Shown: positions 1 to 11,492 of the stretch, one piece after another
Numbering within the stretch: position 1 is the stretch's first letter
Layout of the letters: every line of letters starts with the position of its first letter
Program-made: the position numbers and the translations under genes
Notes under the pieces: model-generated
What the model was told of the DNA's origin: nothing
Seen by the model: only the letters and a program-made list of their open reading frames with translations
The model's database searches: none
From: Cristatella mucedo
Lineage: Eukaryota; Bryozoa; Phylactolaemata; Cristatellidae
Direction: 5' to 3'
DNA: 64,000 bases
Assembly: GCA_009760855.2 (NCBI GenBank)
Contig: WPIO01000043.1
Span: 560,001 to 624,000, forward strand

Positions 1-702
1 CATCCCGTCTCAACTTCTACAACTCACTGCTTACTGGCCTACCAGCATGTGCGATCAGGCGATTGCAGCTGGTGCAAAACTCCACAGCTAGGCTTGTCTG
101 TCGTGAGCATCGCAGTTGCCACATTACTCCACTTCTCGCCGACCTGCACTGGCTACCAGTCAAGCAACGGATTGACTTCAAGATTTTGTCGCTCACTTTT
201 AGGTCCCTTCATTCTATGGCCCCAGCCTATCTCTCCGACATACTCCCCCATCAGGCAAAGCATCGTACAACCCACTTTTCGGAATCCGACAGTCTAGAAA
301 TACCTCGTACAAACCTCAAATCCTTTGGAGACCGTGCATTTAGTTCGTATGCCCCAAAGCCTGGAACTCCCTCCCGACCTGCGTCAGAACATCCCCTGAC
401 CTGACCACATTTAAAAGAAACTTAAAAACACACCTATTTAGGACAGCATTTAGTGGGTCCCTGTGATTCGTCCTTGATGTGCTTATGCGTACTGACACTG
501 TGCATGCTGCCACTAACCACATTTGCATGCTGACCCGGTGCATGTCACCCCTAACCATGTTATTCATTTTGTTTGTTTTTCAAGCATGATTGTACTTACC
601 ATTCAATTGCATTTCCCTTTGCAGCAAATTTAAAGCGCCTAGAAAGAGATTAAGTTCTCTGAGGGCGCTTTATCAAGTACATCATTATTATTATTATTAT
701 TA
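1..702 (+). mobile_element. LINE-A copy, 3' part with (ATT)n tail
   Basis: The window opens inside a CR1/L2-type LINE. Reading frames shared with the copy at 2940-4535 encode the end of the reverse-transcriptase ORF: RLQLVQNSTARLVC, then HITPLLADLHWLPVKQRI, then KSFGDRAFSSYAPK. These are the usual C-terminal blocks of this LINE group. The 3' UTR follows, then the terminal hairpin AAAGCGCC...GGGCGCTTT at about 632-674 and an ATT-repeat tail to 702. The frame is shifted near 'PKPGTPSRPAS', so this copy is dead. It is highly similar to the copies at 2940 and 40990, so it is among the youngest here. Confidence 0.9.
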
Positions 703-1720
703 ATATAGAAAAATGACACAAACCATCGCAACGGTAACTTACTAGCTAGACTCTACGCTTTCCACTTCCAGCTCTACCTCAAAAAGCAATTGAAAAGCCT
801 AGTTGACAGGTGAGTTGACTTTAGGAAGAGTCGGTGCTAGTTCTTTCAGGCGTCTCAGCAACGGCAGTAAACATCACTGAAAATTGTACATATGAGCACG
901 TATTACCGAGCGTATGCATTGCAACCTTCGCAATATATTTCGTGAGTCCTTTAAAAGTTGAAGATTGTATAGCTATTGACTTGTATGGAGACTATACTTT
1001 GCTATCCATTGAACCATTAAAATACTTGATTCCGAAGGAATGTATTATATTACACTTAATTATTACAATGTTAATTAATAATCTCGGACATTCAGAAACT
1101 AACTCCAATCTAGGCTTTCATTCAATTTATATCAATCATCTTTGACGAGTGTTTTGGTCCCTCATTACCTGCAAGCACCTTGAAGACTAGACTCCCTATC
1201 AGCAGCTTTTATCGCATTATATCTTTTTATTATGTATATTATTTTATATTTATATTATTTTTATTTTTATTATTTTTTTTATTATTTTATATTATTTTTT
1301 ATCGCCTTTTATCTTTTATTTACTCATGAATTTTACATTTCCTGGCATCGCATAAAGAATAAAAGGGAAGTCATTAAAAGACTGCTTTTCGATTAAAATG
1401 TAAACCTGTCAGTCAAATTACCTTGGCTGGTATATTCCTTGTAGTTTCAGCAAGCATTTTGGGTTTCTTGTCAAATAAAATCCTCTCTCGGAAAGCGCTC
1501 TTGACCAGTTATGTCTGACTACATTTTTGTGTTACCAATATCAAGAATCTATAAGTGGTAAGATAAGTATGTCGAATCAAAGTTTGCCGACTAATGGTTG
1601 ACACTTTGCAAATCACTATCTAAGAACTCGGTAACTCACTATCCGCACGCCTTAAATCCTTTTTCAATTAGAAGCTTAGAGCTCCATGCAAACCGGCTGC
1701 TTTTCTAACAAGTCACCGAC
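703..1720. other. No gene seen; AT-rich stretch
   Basis: Unique-looking sequence. A low-complexity block of T/A with scattered G lies at about 1205-1330. A frame of about 100 codons at 834-1145 is AT-rich, has no recognisable motif and is probably chance. Confidence 0.5.
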
Positions 1721-1905
1721 GCCATTCATTCTTTGGCTCCAGCCCTATCTCTCAGATCTACTCCCCCACCAGGCCAAGCATCGTACCACCCGCTTTTCGG
1801 AATCCAACAGTTTACCAATACCTCGTACAAACCTCAAATCTTTTGGAGACCGTGCATTTAGTTCGCGTGCTCCCAAAGCCCGGAACGATAAATTACGATA
1901 ATCTC
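1721..1905 (+). mobile_element. LINE-A internal fragment
   Basis: A short piece of the LINE-A ORF C-terminus: 'PFILWLQPYLSDLLPHQAK' and 'NLKSFGDRAFSSRAPKA'. It lacks both the upstream RT region and the hairpin/ATT tail, so it is a truncated or deleted relic. Confidence 0.8.
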
Positions 1906-2433
1906 CGACTTGATCAATACCATTTGAAAAAATCTATAAACCCACGTTTTGCTCCAGACTTTTCTGCATGCCTATGAATTGTCTTTTGTGCGATTTTACT
2001 GTATTTTATATTGTATACTATCACTAATAAATTGATGAGATGTATTTCTAAATATTTAAATGACGCAAGAAAAAATTGTGTTTCTTAAGAGACATCAATA
2101 AGTTGTAATGTCTATTTGAGCATTCTCAAATAAATGAATGGCGTGTATAATAGAAACTAAAAAATTGCTGGTCTTTGTAACATTTACTTAACGTACTAAC
2201 TATTCAAAAATGGTGTATTTTAGAATAAATGAATATCTGTGACGCTGTTTTCTATTTAAATTAACTTTATTACCTCTATTTATCGGAGGAGTAAATGCAT
2301 CTTTTAAGTACCTCTTTGCTGTAAAACCAAGTAATAAATTATAAAAAATTGTTAGAGTCTATGCATTGGCTTATAAGAAAATGCACACACTTCAAAATGC
2401 ACGTAGATAACTGCTGCCCCATTCTTATACTAG
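1906..2433. other. No gene seen
   Basis: AT-rich unique sequence. No repeat family, RNA gene or coding signal is visible, apart from a pyrimidine-rich stretch ending in TAG at 2433 (see the next entry). Confidence 0.5.
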
Positions 2434-2625
2434 ATCACCAAAAAGCTGCTGTTAGCAGTAAGCAAGAACCGCAAGTGCTCGAAGACGATGAGGTGACCTC
2501 TTTAAATGCACCAAGACAAAGTCTATCCGAGGTTGCTTCTACTCGATACAATCCTATAACACAATCCCGTCACAGCGGTTCGACCACCTATCGAACATAT
2601 TCGTGCCTTTCTAAAAGGAGCACAG
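2434..2625 (+). CDS. Candidate internal exon, unknown protein
   Basis: What is seen: an open stretch of 192 bases (64 codons' worth) sits between an acceptor-like site (pyrimidine-rich CTGCCCCATTCTTATACTAG) and a strong donor-like site (CACAG|GTACGT). Both junctions fall in the same codon phase (phase 1), so this would be a symmetric exon. The reading frame continues past both sites, so openness alone is not evidence. The predicted peptide is polar, with Ser, Thr, Gln and Arg, for example 'LSEVASTRYNPITQSRHSG'. I recognise no domain. It could be a chance frame with chance splice signals. Neighbouring exons cannot be identified. Confidence 0.3.
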
Positions 2626-2939
2626 GTACGTATTATATTCTATTGTATTTAAAATAGCAAGCTTCTTTTACAGCAGCATCATGAAAACGTTGCACTAAGA
2701 CACCGTTTACGTCGTCTATGACCATCCTGTATAATCTTAATTGCATTACGAGCAAGATTAAATATTGCTGATGGATCGATTGAATTCTTTGGAGGCGCTC
2801 ACGACGTTTGGGCGCACTTGTTTACAACTTGTATCCCAAAAGAGTGTCCTAGCGCAGAGACCCAATGCTCTACGCCGGCCATAGCAATCATGATGAATTT
2901 TCTATTGCGCCCTCAGTGAACATAGTCTCTGTCTAGACT
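2626..2939. other. No gene seen
   Basis: Unique sequence between the candidate exon and the ATT tail of the minus-strand LINE-A copy. Nothing identifiable. Confidence 0.5.
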
Positions 2940-4535
2940 CCTTAATAATAATAATAAGAATGCACTTGATAAAGCACCCTCAGAGAACTTAATCTCTTTC
3001 TATGCGCTTTACAACGGCTGCAAAGTGAAATGCAACTGAGTGGTAAGTACAATCATGCTTGAAAAACAAACAAAATGAATAACATGGTTAGGGGTGACAT
3101 GCACAGGATCAGCATGCAAATGTGGTTAGTGGCAGCATGAACAGTGTCAGCACGCATAAGCACATCAAGGACGAATCACAGGGACCCACTAAATGTTGTC
3201 CTACACAGGTGTGTTTTTAAGTTCTTTTTAAGTGTGGTCAGGTCAGGGGATGTTCTGACGCAGTCGGGAGGGTGTTCCAGGCTTTGAGAGCATACGAACT
3301 AAATGCACGGTCTCCAAAGGATTTGAGGTTTGTACGAGGTATTTCTAGACTGTTGGATTCCGAAAAGCGGGTGGTACGATGCTTGGCCTGATCGGGTAGT
3401 ATATCTGAGAGATAGGCTGGGGCCATAGAATGAAGGGACCTAAAAGTGAGCGACAAAATCTTGAAGTCAATCCGTTGCTTGACTGGTAGCCAGTGCAGGT
3501 CGGCGAGAAGTGGAGTAATGTGGCAACTGCGATGCTCACGACAGACAAGCCTAGCTGTGGAGTTTTGCACCAGCTGCAATCGCCTGATCGCACATGCTGG
3601 TAGGCCAGTAAGCAGTGAGTTGTAGAAGTTGAGATGGGATGTCACGAATGCATGGACCAACTTAGATGTGGTATCCTTATCTAAACAAGCCCGAATTTCA
3701 GCAATGTTATGAAGCTGAAAATAGGCAGATTTAACTGTGGAGCTGATATGGTTGTCTAACGAGATGTCGCTTTGGAATATGACACCTAGATTTCGAGCTG
3801 ATTCAACTGGAGATATGCTGGCAAAGCCAATTTTGAGAGTCAACCTTTCCAATCTCTGAATCACACTGGGTTTGCCCATAACTAGTAAGTTAGTTTTGTC
3901 ATCGTTTAGTTTTAGAAAATTTGCTGCCATCCATATGCAGATATCATCAGTGCATGCAGCAAGTGAGTTGAGAGAATTTGAGGTGGTCGAAGGCTGGGAG
4001 GGATCAAAGCAAAGGTACAACTGAGTGTTATCCACATAGGAGTGAAAGTCTAGATTGTGCTTGGCAATCACATCAGCAAGAGGGAGAGTATAAACCGTGA
4101 AAAGAACCGGACCTAGCTCGGAGCCCTGAGGTTCTCCATATTTCAGAGGTACTTCAGATGATCTTTGTTCATTCACGTCAACACTCTGGAGTCTCCCACT
4201 GAGATAGGACCTGAACCACTGCAGAGCAGTGCCAGTGATGCCCAGGCGAGATGAGAGGCGCTCTAGAAGAACTTTGTGATCGATGGTATCAAAAGCTGCC
4301 GAAAGATCGAGCAAAACAAGCAGAGACACTCTACCCATGTCTGCATTCCTAAGTAGGTCGTTGTATACCCTAAGCAATGCTGACTCTGTGGAGTGATTAG
4401 CTCTAAAGCCAGACTGGAACTTACTAGCAAGGTGTGAGGTTCCTTGCATTTGCTGCACATGAAGCATGAACAAATGGTTAGTAGGAGCAGGCACAGTTTC
4501 AGAAGCAGCAAGTCATGGTCTGAGGTGGCGTGCAC
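2940..4535 (-). mobile_element. LINE-A copy, longest in window, 5'-truncated
   Basis: A minus-strand LINE. From its 3' end it shows an ATT-type tail (TAATAATAATAATAA near 2941-2957), the conserved hairpin (about 2960-3010), a 3' UTR, and a continuous ORF covering the RT fingers/palm through to the C-terminus (3238-4494). The endonuclease part and 5' UTR are missing: recognisable LINE sequence stops around 4500-4535. This copy is the reference used to recognise the others. It belongs to the CR1/L2-like group, judged from the RT motifs and the microsatellite-type tail. Confidence 0.92.
3238..4494 (-). pseudogene. Reverse transcriptase of LINE-A (inactive, truncated)
   Basis: A 418-codon open frame starting at a GTG; that start is only where the open frame is counted from, since the real ORF began upstream in the lost 5' part. 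RT blocks in order: 'FQSGFRANHSTESALL' (residues 26-41), 'LLDLSAAFDTIDH' (61-73, motif A with the catalytic Asp), 'GEPQGSELGP' (120-129, motif B, normally GVPQGSVLGP), and 'YVDNTQLYL' (153-161). Motif C is normally YADD or FADD, so its second catalytic Asp is Asn here. The C-terminal blocks 'LNFYNSLLTGLPACAI' and 'LADLHWLPVKQRIDFKI' follow. No endonuclease domain is present. The altered motif C and missing N-terminus mean it cannot be an active enzyme. LINE RTs of this kind copy their own RNA at nicked target DNA in the nucleus. Confidence 0.9.
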
Positions 4536-5515
4536 AGCTACATGTAAGTACGATTGTTAGCAGCATGCACATCATCGGCCTGTGCTTAAGAACACATGGA
4601 ATGAAATAACAACGACCAGCTAAATTATATCATGAACATGTGCGCTTTCGCTTATTTTTAAACGTCAAGTCGAGGGATGTCGTGACATCAGGCGGCAGTA
4701 AATCCCAGGATTTAGGAGCATAAGAAATAATGGCACAGATCTCAAAAGGATCTGGGGTTTTGTTATGAGGTAAAGCTAAAAGAATTCGTTCGGAACGCGC
4801 GAGGTGTGATGCCTAACCTGTTAGTGAAATAGTTCTGATAGGAAGGCTAGAGCCACATAATGGAGCGGCTTAATAGTGAGTGACAAGATCTTGAAGTCGA
4901 TTCTCTGCTTGATTTAGAGCCAGTGCAAGTCGGCAAGACGTGGCGTGATGCGTCAACTATAAAGCTCACGTCAGACAAGGATAGTAGCTTAAGTTTGCAC
5001 CAACTGTGAACCCTGCTTGCACCGGACGGTAGACCAGCAAGCAGTAACTTACTGAAGTCGATACGGGATTTTAAAAATACAGTGAAATTTCGGATGTAGT
5101 GCCCCTGAGATATGCTGGCAGAATTAATTTTGAGCCTTAGGTTTTCCAATTTCTGAATCACACTTGGATTGCCTGTAACTAGAAAGTTAGTTTATCATCA
5201 ATCACTTAAAGAAAGTTTGCTGCCATCCATGTATGGATGTCATCAATACATGCAGCAATGAAGTTCGGAGAATTCGACGTGCAAAAGGGCAGGGAGGAAT
5301 CAATGTAAATTTACAATTGCGTGTCATCCACATAGATTTTAAAGCCTAGGTTTTGCCTGAAAGTCACATCAGCAAGAGGAAGAGTAGAAACCGTCAAAAG
5401 AACTGGACCGCGAACAGAGCCCTTGAGGTACCCCATACTTCAGTGATTCTTCGGGGATCGTTTCCTATTTATATCAATACTCTGGGGTCTCTCCCACTGA
5501 GATAGGACTTACCAA
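4536..5515 (-). mobile_element. LINE-A copy, old and decayed
   Basis: Minus-strand LINE-A homology with many indels. The order of blocks matches the copy at 2940-4535: GTCGTGACATCAGGCGG for the ORF end, CCAGTGCAAGTCGGCAAGACG, CTGCTTGCACCGGACGGTAGACC, the ATGGATGTCATCAATACATGC block, then GTCTCTCCCACTGAGATAGG. No hairpin/ATT tail is evident. Its 3' edge abuts the 5' edge of the copy at 2940-4535. Confidence 0.8.
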
Positions 5516-5795
5516 AAAATTAGCAGACTTGATTTCAGAGGTGATGTGATTGTCTATTGAAACGTCACTTTGGAACGTGACATAAATTTCGAGCAGATGT
5601 AGCAGGAAATATGTTGAAGAGCTAAATTTATTAGTAGTTGCTACAAAATCTGAGTCACGCTTTATTTTCCGTAACTAGTAAGTGAGTTCGAACATTATTC
5701 AATTTGAGAAAGCTTGCTGCCACCCACATGCAGTTTTAAGGTGTACATGTAGCAAGGGAGGTGAGAGAATTTGTAGTATTGGCTGGTTGGGAACG
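5516..5795 (-). mobile_element. LINE-A fragment, partial RT region
   Basis: The blocks here (GTGATGTGATTGTCTATTGA, TTTGAGAAAGCTTGCTGCCA, GTAGCAAGGGAGGTGAGAG) repeat parts of the RT region already present in 4536-5515. This is therefore a second minus-strand fragment, joined end to end with the previous one. Confidence 0.65.
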
Positions 5796-7040
5796 TTCGG
5801 GTGGATGACAGCACACTGAAGTAGATGACGCACCTGATGAGGACCCATTGTGGGCGAAAAGTGATGGAATTTGTTTGTTCTATTTCTAATATACATGTCA
5901 TATTATACCTAAGTCAGATTTGTAGACACAGCTACAATAGCTAAGTCAGTCCGTAATTAGTGTTACGGGATTGCAAAGGGTGAGTGGACTCAATTTGAAA
6001 GCTTGCAAGATTGAAAATGGAAACAAAAGTGAATAACTCGACGTTCGCGTCAAGCTGCTGGAAATGGAGCCAGTGTTTTTAGTAAAGAATTTTAGTACTC
6101 TAACTTTTTAACGTTAAATGATAGGTATATCACCTGAAGAGAACTTAACCTCTATCAATAGTAAAAGACATGCGGAGTATGGAGAATTGCAAAACTTTGT
6201 ATTGTGTTTTGGCTAGCATGCTAATGCGAGAATGAAGACACTTGCAGCCACTGATAAGTGGAACCTCCGGCTAGCAGAGCAACTGTGGAGTTTAAAACGT
6301 TTAACTACGCCGCAGCAAGCCTTACCCTTTCTCACGAGCCAGGATTAGTTGCCGTTGATCTAATATGTCCAAGTGCATGGCTCGCCGGACATACCTCCAA
6401 TACTTCGGCTAGGTACTAACGGGGTATGTCCAATGGTAAGTACTCGGAGATCCAGAAAGAGACGTAGTGAGAAGTATTCAGACGCGACGTAGGGCCAAGT
6501 GTTCAGAGATAGGCGAATGAGACCCAGATAAGATGTCTGAACAGCCGGCTGGTCAGAAATCCCGCCACGAGCCATGTTTCCCAGTGCATCCGACCCAGTG
6601 GTTGCAGCATTCATTCGATCTCGATCTATTCCAGCGAGCTATTCTTTTTCAGTACGCTAAACCATTCATAAGATATACAAAAATGCAATTCATCTGTGTG
6701 GTACCCTAAGATATCGTAATCTATATTCAGGCGGTTCCACGTATGCCACGGTGCTCCGGAATCTGTGGGGCTCGCTCTCTCGATGGCGAGGGTGGCATCG
6801 AGAAACAAAGATGGATGATGCCCTCACAGCCGAGTTTTTGCTGAGCCTTTTAGTTGAGTCATGATATTGTATTACACGAATGCAGCGAAAGCAGCGAAAG
6901 CAGGCGAGCGTACGTTTCGATGTAGCGTTATCCGTCGTCCAAGCAGCTGCGGAGTTCGAGGAGAGATGAGAGAGCGATCGAGAAGGAGAGAAGATGGAAA
7001 GAGGGTCCACACAGGCCGGCGAAGAAACAGATAGAGAGTA
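5796..7040. other. No gene seen
   Basis: Unique sequence. Around 6125-6165 the phrase 'CTGAAGAGAACTTAACCTCTATC' resembles a reversed LINE-A/SINE2 tail but is too short to call. Frames at 6360-6614 and 6690-7088 on the minus strand have no recognisable motifs. Confidence 0.45.
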
Positions 7041-7185
7041 GCTGCCGAGCTGCTTTAGTCCAGCGGATAAGGTGCTCGCCCCGACCAAGGTCTGGCTGAG
7101 ATCGCAGGCTCGAGCCCCGAGGCAGATATGAAGCGCCTGAATAGAGATTAAGCTCTCTTGGGGTGCTATAAAAATGAATTTATAT
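7041..7185 (+). mobile_element. SINE2 (tRNA-derived, LINE-A-like tail)
   Basis: The head carries an A box (TAGTCCAGCGG at about 7056) and a B box (GGCTCGAGCCCC at about 7107) with tRNA-like spacing. They are internal RNA polymerase III promoter elements. The tail GAGATTAAGCTCTCTTGGGG followed by GTGCTATAAAAATGAATT closely resembles the LINE-A terminal hairpin. The element runs directly into a short (TA)n. Related copies are at 31541, 35507, 36309 and 60537. Confidence 0.85.
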
Positions 7186-7377
7186 ATATATATAACAACT
7201 TGACTGGTCGGCTCACGAGACCCAGTTGACCCGTCACAATTAAATTGGGCTTAGTCAGCCGATATCGACCGAATGCAGTGCCCTCCTCATTAGGTTGCCC
7301 GCAGCACACCCGTAGGCAGGGTGGAGTGGTGTGAGCCCAGGTGGGTCGGAACGCCATTGAGGTGCTGCCACACCCAC

Positions 7378-7465
7378 AAGCTCTAGACCTCAGTCATATT
7401 ATACATTCACCTTGACTTTGTTTGAGGTGAGCACCTTACCCACCAGACCCAACCAGCCCGGCATC
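7378..7465 (-). mobile_element. SINE2 head fragment
   Basis: 'GAGCACCTTACCCACCAGACCCAACCAG' in shorter overlapping pieces matches the antisense A-box half of SINE2 (compare GCAAGCACCTTAACAACTGG at 60635). The B-box area is degraded and the tail is missing. Confidence 0.5.
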
Positions 7466-7466
7466 C

Positions 7467-7787
7467 ATGGACACTCGGGCAAAGCACAGCCGAACAAAGC
7501 AGGACAATCTCAAGAGGACAAAGGGAAATCGCCCAGGAGAAATGCATCATAACCTGATACTTGAAAGATGCAAGGTCATGTTGTCGTGTGAATGTCAAGT
7601 GATCGTGGACGGAAGTGAGTCCCAGACTTTCGGCACATACGATTTTGAAGGCTCGACCATCAATAGATTTTATAAGTGGATGCTGAGAAGCTGGTGCTTC
7701 AAGAGCATTTTGGAGGAACACAAAGGTCGGATGGACAAGCTGGTAGAAGCGATTAAAGCGATCTGTAAGCCAGACTCGCTATCTTGA
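7467..7787 (+). other. Open frame of 106 codons, unrecognised
   Basis: An ATG-initiated frame runs from 7467 to 7787. The predicted peptide is basic at the start, then mixed, with no transmembrane segment, signal peptide or known motif. The minus strand across the same bases also stays open for about 100 codons. That is common by chance, so I do not treat this as a gene. No splice signals stand out. Confidence 0.15.
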
Positions 7788-8059
7788 AATTGGATCAACA
7801 TTTGAGAGCTAATCTGGGAAGTTCAGGCAGACTGGTTGTATTGAGGCAGCTACCACATTTCGAGCAGGTCGGCCATGGGAGCTGCTGAGCTCGGCAACAG
7901 TTTAGGACGATAAAGGGCAAAGCCCGGAAGTTCTTCGCGTAAGGTCGTGGAAAAGCCTGACTGCTTTTACAATCCCATCCCTAAGCTTGTCATTGAGCAG
8001 GCTTGTTACCTTACGCATACCACTGCCTAATTAGACAAATTTTAGAGATCTAGGCAGTC

Positions 8060-9170
8060 CAAATTGACAGCGGAAACTTCTACAATTGAAAACCTCACTA
8101 CTCCCCAGCCCTCCAGCGCGTCGAATTCTCTCAACTCGCTTGCCGCATGGATTGATGACATCTGCACCTGGATGGCAGCAAACGTTCTTAAATTGAATTA
8201 TGATAAAACCAACTTACTTGTTATGGGAAAATACGTTTTATTCAGAAATTGGACAGGCTAACGCTCAAAATCGACTCTGCCAGCATTTCTCCTATTGAAT
8301 CTACACGAAATCTAGGTGCTATTTACCAAAGTGACCTTTTATTAGACGACCACATCAGCTATACAGTTAGGTCTGCCTACTTTTAGCTACATGAAATTGC
8401 TGAAATTCGGGCTTGCTTAGACAGAGATGCCACATCTAAATTGGTCCATGGATTTATGACATCCCGTCTTGACTTCTTAACTCACTGCTTGCTGGTCTAC
8501 CGCTTTGTGCACTAAGGTGCTTACAGCTGGTGCAAAACTGTGCAGCTAGGCTTGTCTGTCGTGAGCGTCGCAGCTGCCACATCATCCCACTTCTCGTCGA
8601 CCTGTACCAACTCCTAGTCAAGCAACGGATCGACTTCAAGGTTTTGTCACTCACTTTTAAGTCCCTTCATTCTTTGGCTCGAGCCTACCTATCAGACCTA
8701 CTCTCCCACCAGGTTAAGCATACATTGTACCAGCCACTTTTTGGAATCTAACTGTTTACCTATACCCCTACGAATTGTCGAGTCCTATTGGGATAGTGCC
8801 TTTAGTTTGCATGCTCGCAAAGCCTGGAACTCATTCCCGACTTGCGTCACGACATCTCTTGACTTGCCCACATTTAAAAATAAACTAAAAACGCATCTAT
8901 TTGTTACAGAATTTAGTGGGCTCCTGTGATTCTTTTTTTATGTGCTTACGAGTGGTCATACAGTGCGTGCTGCCACTAACCAAATTTGCATGCTGACTCT
9001 GTGCATGTCACCCCTAACCATTTTCTTCCTGTTGTTATTGAGCATTCTACCACTAACCATTCGATTTCGCTTCCTTTCCAGCAAACGTAAAGTGCCTAGA
9101 AATAGATTGAGTTCTCTGATGGCGCTATATAAATGCATTATTATGATTATTATTATTATTACTTGGTCTT
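8060..9170 (+). mobile_element. LINE-A copy, RT C-terminal part to tail
   Basis: Recognisable from 'SSASNSLNSLAAWIDDICTW' (8115 on) through 'QNCAARLVCRERRSCHI' to the 3' end 'AAAGTGCCTAGAAATAGATT', the hairpin and a (TTA/ATT) tail at about 9137-9162. Several stops and frame changes split the ORF (for example at 8258 and 8746). It is more diverged from the 2940 copy than the copies at 1 and 40990. Confidence 0.88.
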
Positions 9171-9179
9171 CCTGCCGCT

Positions 9180-10185
9180 GCAATGAGCCGCTAAAATTCC
9201 ATGCAAAGCTCGACGTGCATAAACCCGGAAAGCACAATTCACCAAGACCCAAATAATGCTGTAAGAAAAAGATGCGTTTTAGCTTCTTTTTTTAATATCC
9301 TTAAGTCACGGCGTGTCGTGACGTCAGTTGGCTTTAGGAGCATACGGACTAATGGCACGGTCTGCGAAGAATTTTAAGCTGGTTTAAGGCGAAGCTAAAC
9401 TTTTCGTGACAGGAAGCATGTGGCACAAAGCTTAGGCAGGTTTTTGGATAATGTATCTCTGTAGCTTCTCAGTGCATGCCTGAATGTTTATAAAAATTGT
9501 TTGTATGAAAATGATGTGCTAGAGTCCTAATCAGGAGTGTATTTGTCATTGCCTAAGAATTGTAGAAGCACTTTCCACATTCTAGAACTTCCATAGCAAA
9601 AGCTTATGTTGCCAATGATATTTTAGCGGATGAATGGAACAGCTAATGTATTTTCCATACAGTACCAGAGGGTGTGAGGAGGCTGAAACTGGTTCGGCAG
9701 TTTAGATAGGTATGAAAGAGTTAAGCCGTGACGGGTCTCGCGTGTAAGTGTAAGAACTCTGCTCTGCATCCGTTAATCAACCGTCAGTCATCCTAGCTCT
9801 TTCAGCAAAGTAGACGCATCGTAAAACCTCTGGGATTCGCAAACTAGTCTTGCACCCTATTCATCGCCAGCTGCTGGGGCCTAGAGGTTTTTCAGTAGTA
9901 CAGCCAAAAGAAAATTACGGTAATCTAGCCGAGACAGAACCGAGGAGCTAGTTAAATTTTTGCAGAGCTTCACAGAAGGCAGTTCCCAATCTTAGACTGA
10001 GATCAGTTGTGATGGTTAGCTGTAGAACCAATAGTAGCGAAGCTTTCAAAATTGAGGCACCTGTCGAAGACGATGGCTGAATTACGAGCACAATGTGATG
10101 GTCGCCCAACAGTTAGAAGAGCAAAGCCAGAGTTGAGTTGATTATCTTGAGGAAGACCTAAAGATCTACTGCATGCACAGTATGA
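9180..10185 (-). mobile_element. LINE-C relic (related LINE, old)
   Basis: Minus-strand sequence with a LINE-like layout: GTCGTGACGTCAGTTGGCTT, then GAGGCTGAAACTGGTTCGGC (9678 on), GTCATCCTAGCTCTTTCAGC, then AAAATTACGGTAATCTAGCC. The same blocks in the same order occur at 24590-25560, which defines the family. Coding content is destroyed. It is probably a sister lineage of LINE-A. Confidence 0.65.
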
Positions 10186-11439
10186 CGGTGAATGACAGCT
10201 TGTGAATTTTTAAAGTATCGTACTGTTTGTTAGGTAAAAAACATTCAAGATCAATCGCATGCTAACATTTTGCCGACGGTAAATTTTTCAAGTAAAACGC
10301 TGCGCTAGTCGATTCTTTCGGTAGAGACTTCTTCCCTTACGGTTTCACTTGGCCTTTTCATGAGCATTTCAACTACAGGTTTCGCTACTGCCAGACCTTT
10401 GAACAAGAACTAATAGAGACGCCTTTATTCAATGGCTTCCCAAAAGAGCTCGTTCATTTTCCAATGTGCATACTAATGGTGCTAATACTGATACAAATTC
10501 ATCTGTGATTTTACTGAGCACCTCGATTCTTTGTTTCAGATAACCCTGAAACGTTTCAAGATGAATACAGTAATAGCACTGGTAAAGCAAGGCGCCAGAA
10601 ATCTTTATCGGCAACAGCTAAAAGTTCTAGACTCACTCAAAAGAAAGGACGACTGAAGGCGGTGGGAAAACGAGTTTTTATTATGCAAAAGATTACACAT
10701 CGCTAACACGTGGAGCTTGTTCTGAGATCTTAATGGGATTATATCGGGCATGCATGATATAACCCCCAGCACGAGGCCGACACTCTTTAAAGCTCTGTTA
10801 CCAACTGTGGAAGCTCGTGAATTCAACTTTATCTTCCTTGCATGGTGAATTCAAAGTCGGCAAGGCATCATCATTGACTACCGATGCATTCGCAAGCTAT
10901 ACTTGCATTCTTTATGGCTTTGGTGATTACGAAGACATTTTGCCTTTCACTTTTAATTCAGTTCGTCATAGAGGCCTAAGGGTGCTTGCATGCTTTTGTA
11001 TTGCTGCTAATTAGAGGTAAGAGACTCTTTTGAAGATTTCTTTAAGATCAATAAATCGAGACATGCTTAATAATGCGTGTTTCAACAGTCAAATTATTGT
11101 GGTTAAGCTTGAATTACCCACTCTTAGCAGAATCGAGTTCATTAAACTGGTACGGTCAATCTTTCGTTACGAATGGCGCCGTTCCTCCTCGCCACTGTTT
11201 TCTCTCTGTGGAGCTTGAGTCGTACAATTCCCTCACCGAGATGAATAACACTTTTTTCTGGAAACAATATCAAACCCCAAGCTAAGTCATTATCTGAAAT
11301 TAATCTCTACAAAGACTATGAGGGCAGCCATAGTCGTATGCCATTATTAGCTTCAAGAAATTTTAAGCTTGCAAAAGAATCTATGTGACTCTGTTAATCA
11401 TTAGTCAAGTTACGTTCTCGCATCGATTACTACCATTTT
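10186..11439. other. No gene seen
   Basis: Unique sequence. Short frames at 10817-11014 and 11030-11285 show no motif. No repeats are recognised. Confidence 0.5.
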
Positions 11440-11492
11440 CAGGACCAAGGTAGTGAAAAGTAACCACCTTACCTAGTGTTCCATCACGGACC
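11440..11492 (-). mobile_element. SINE1 head fragment
   Basis: 'AACCACCTTACCTAGTGTTCC' in pieces plus 'ATCACGG' matches the antisense 5' end of SINE1 (CCGCCTTACCTAGTGTGCCA at 20968). Only the A-box side survives. Confidence 0.6.

Noticed and set aside
7041-7185. A genuine tRNA gene
   Set aside because: A and B boxes are present but the acceptor stem and anticodon arm do not close, and a LINE-like tail follows. It is a SINE.
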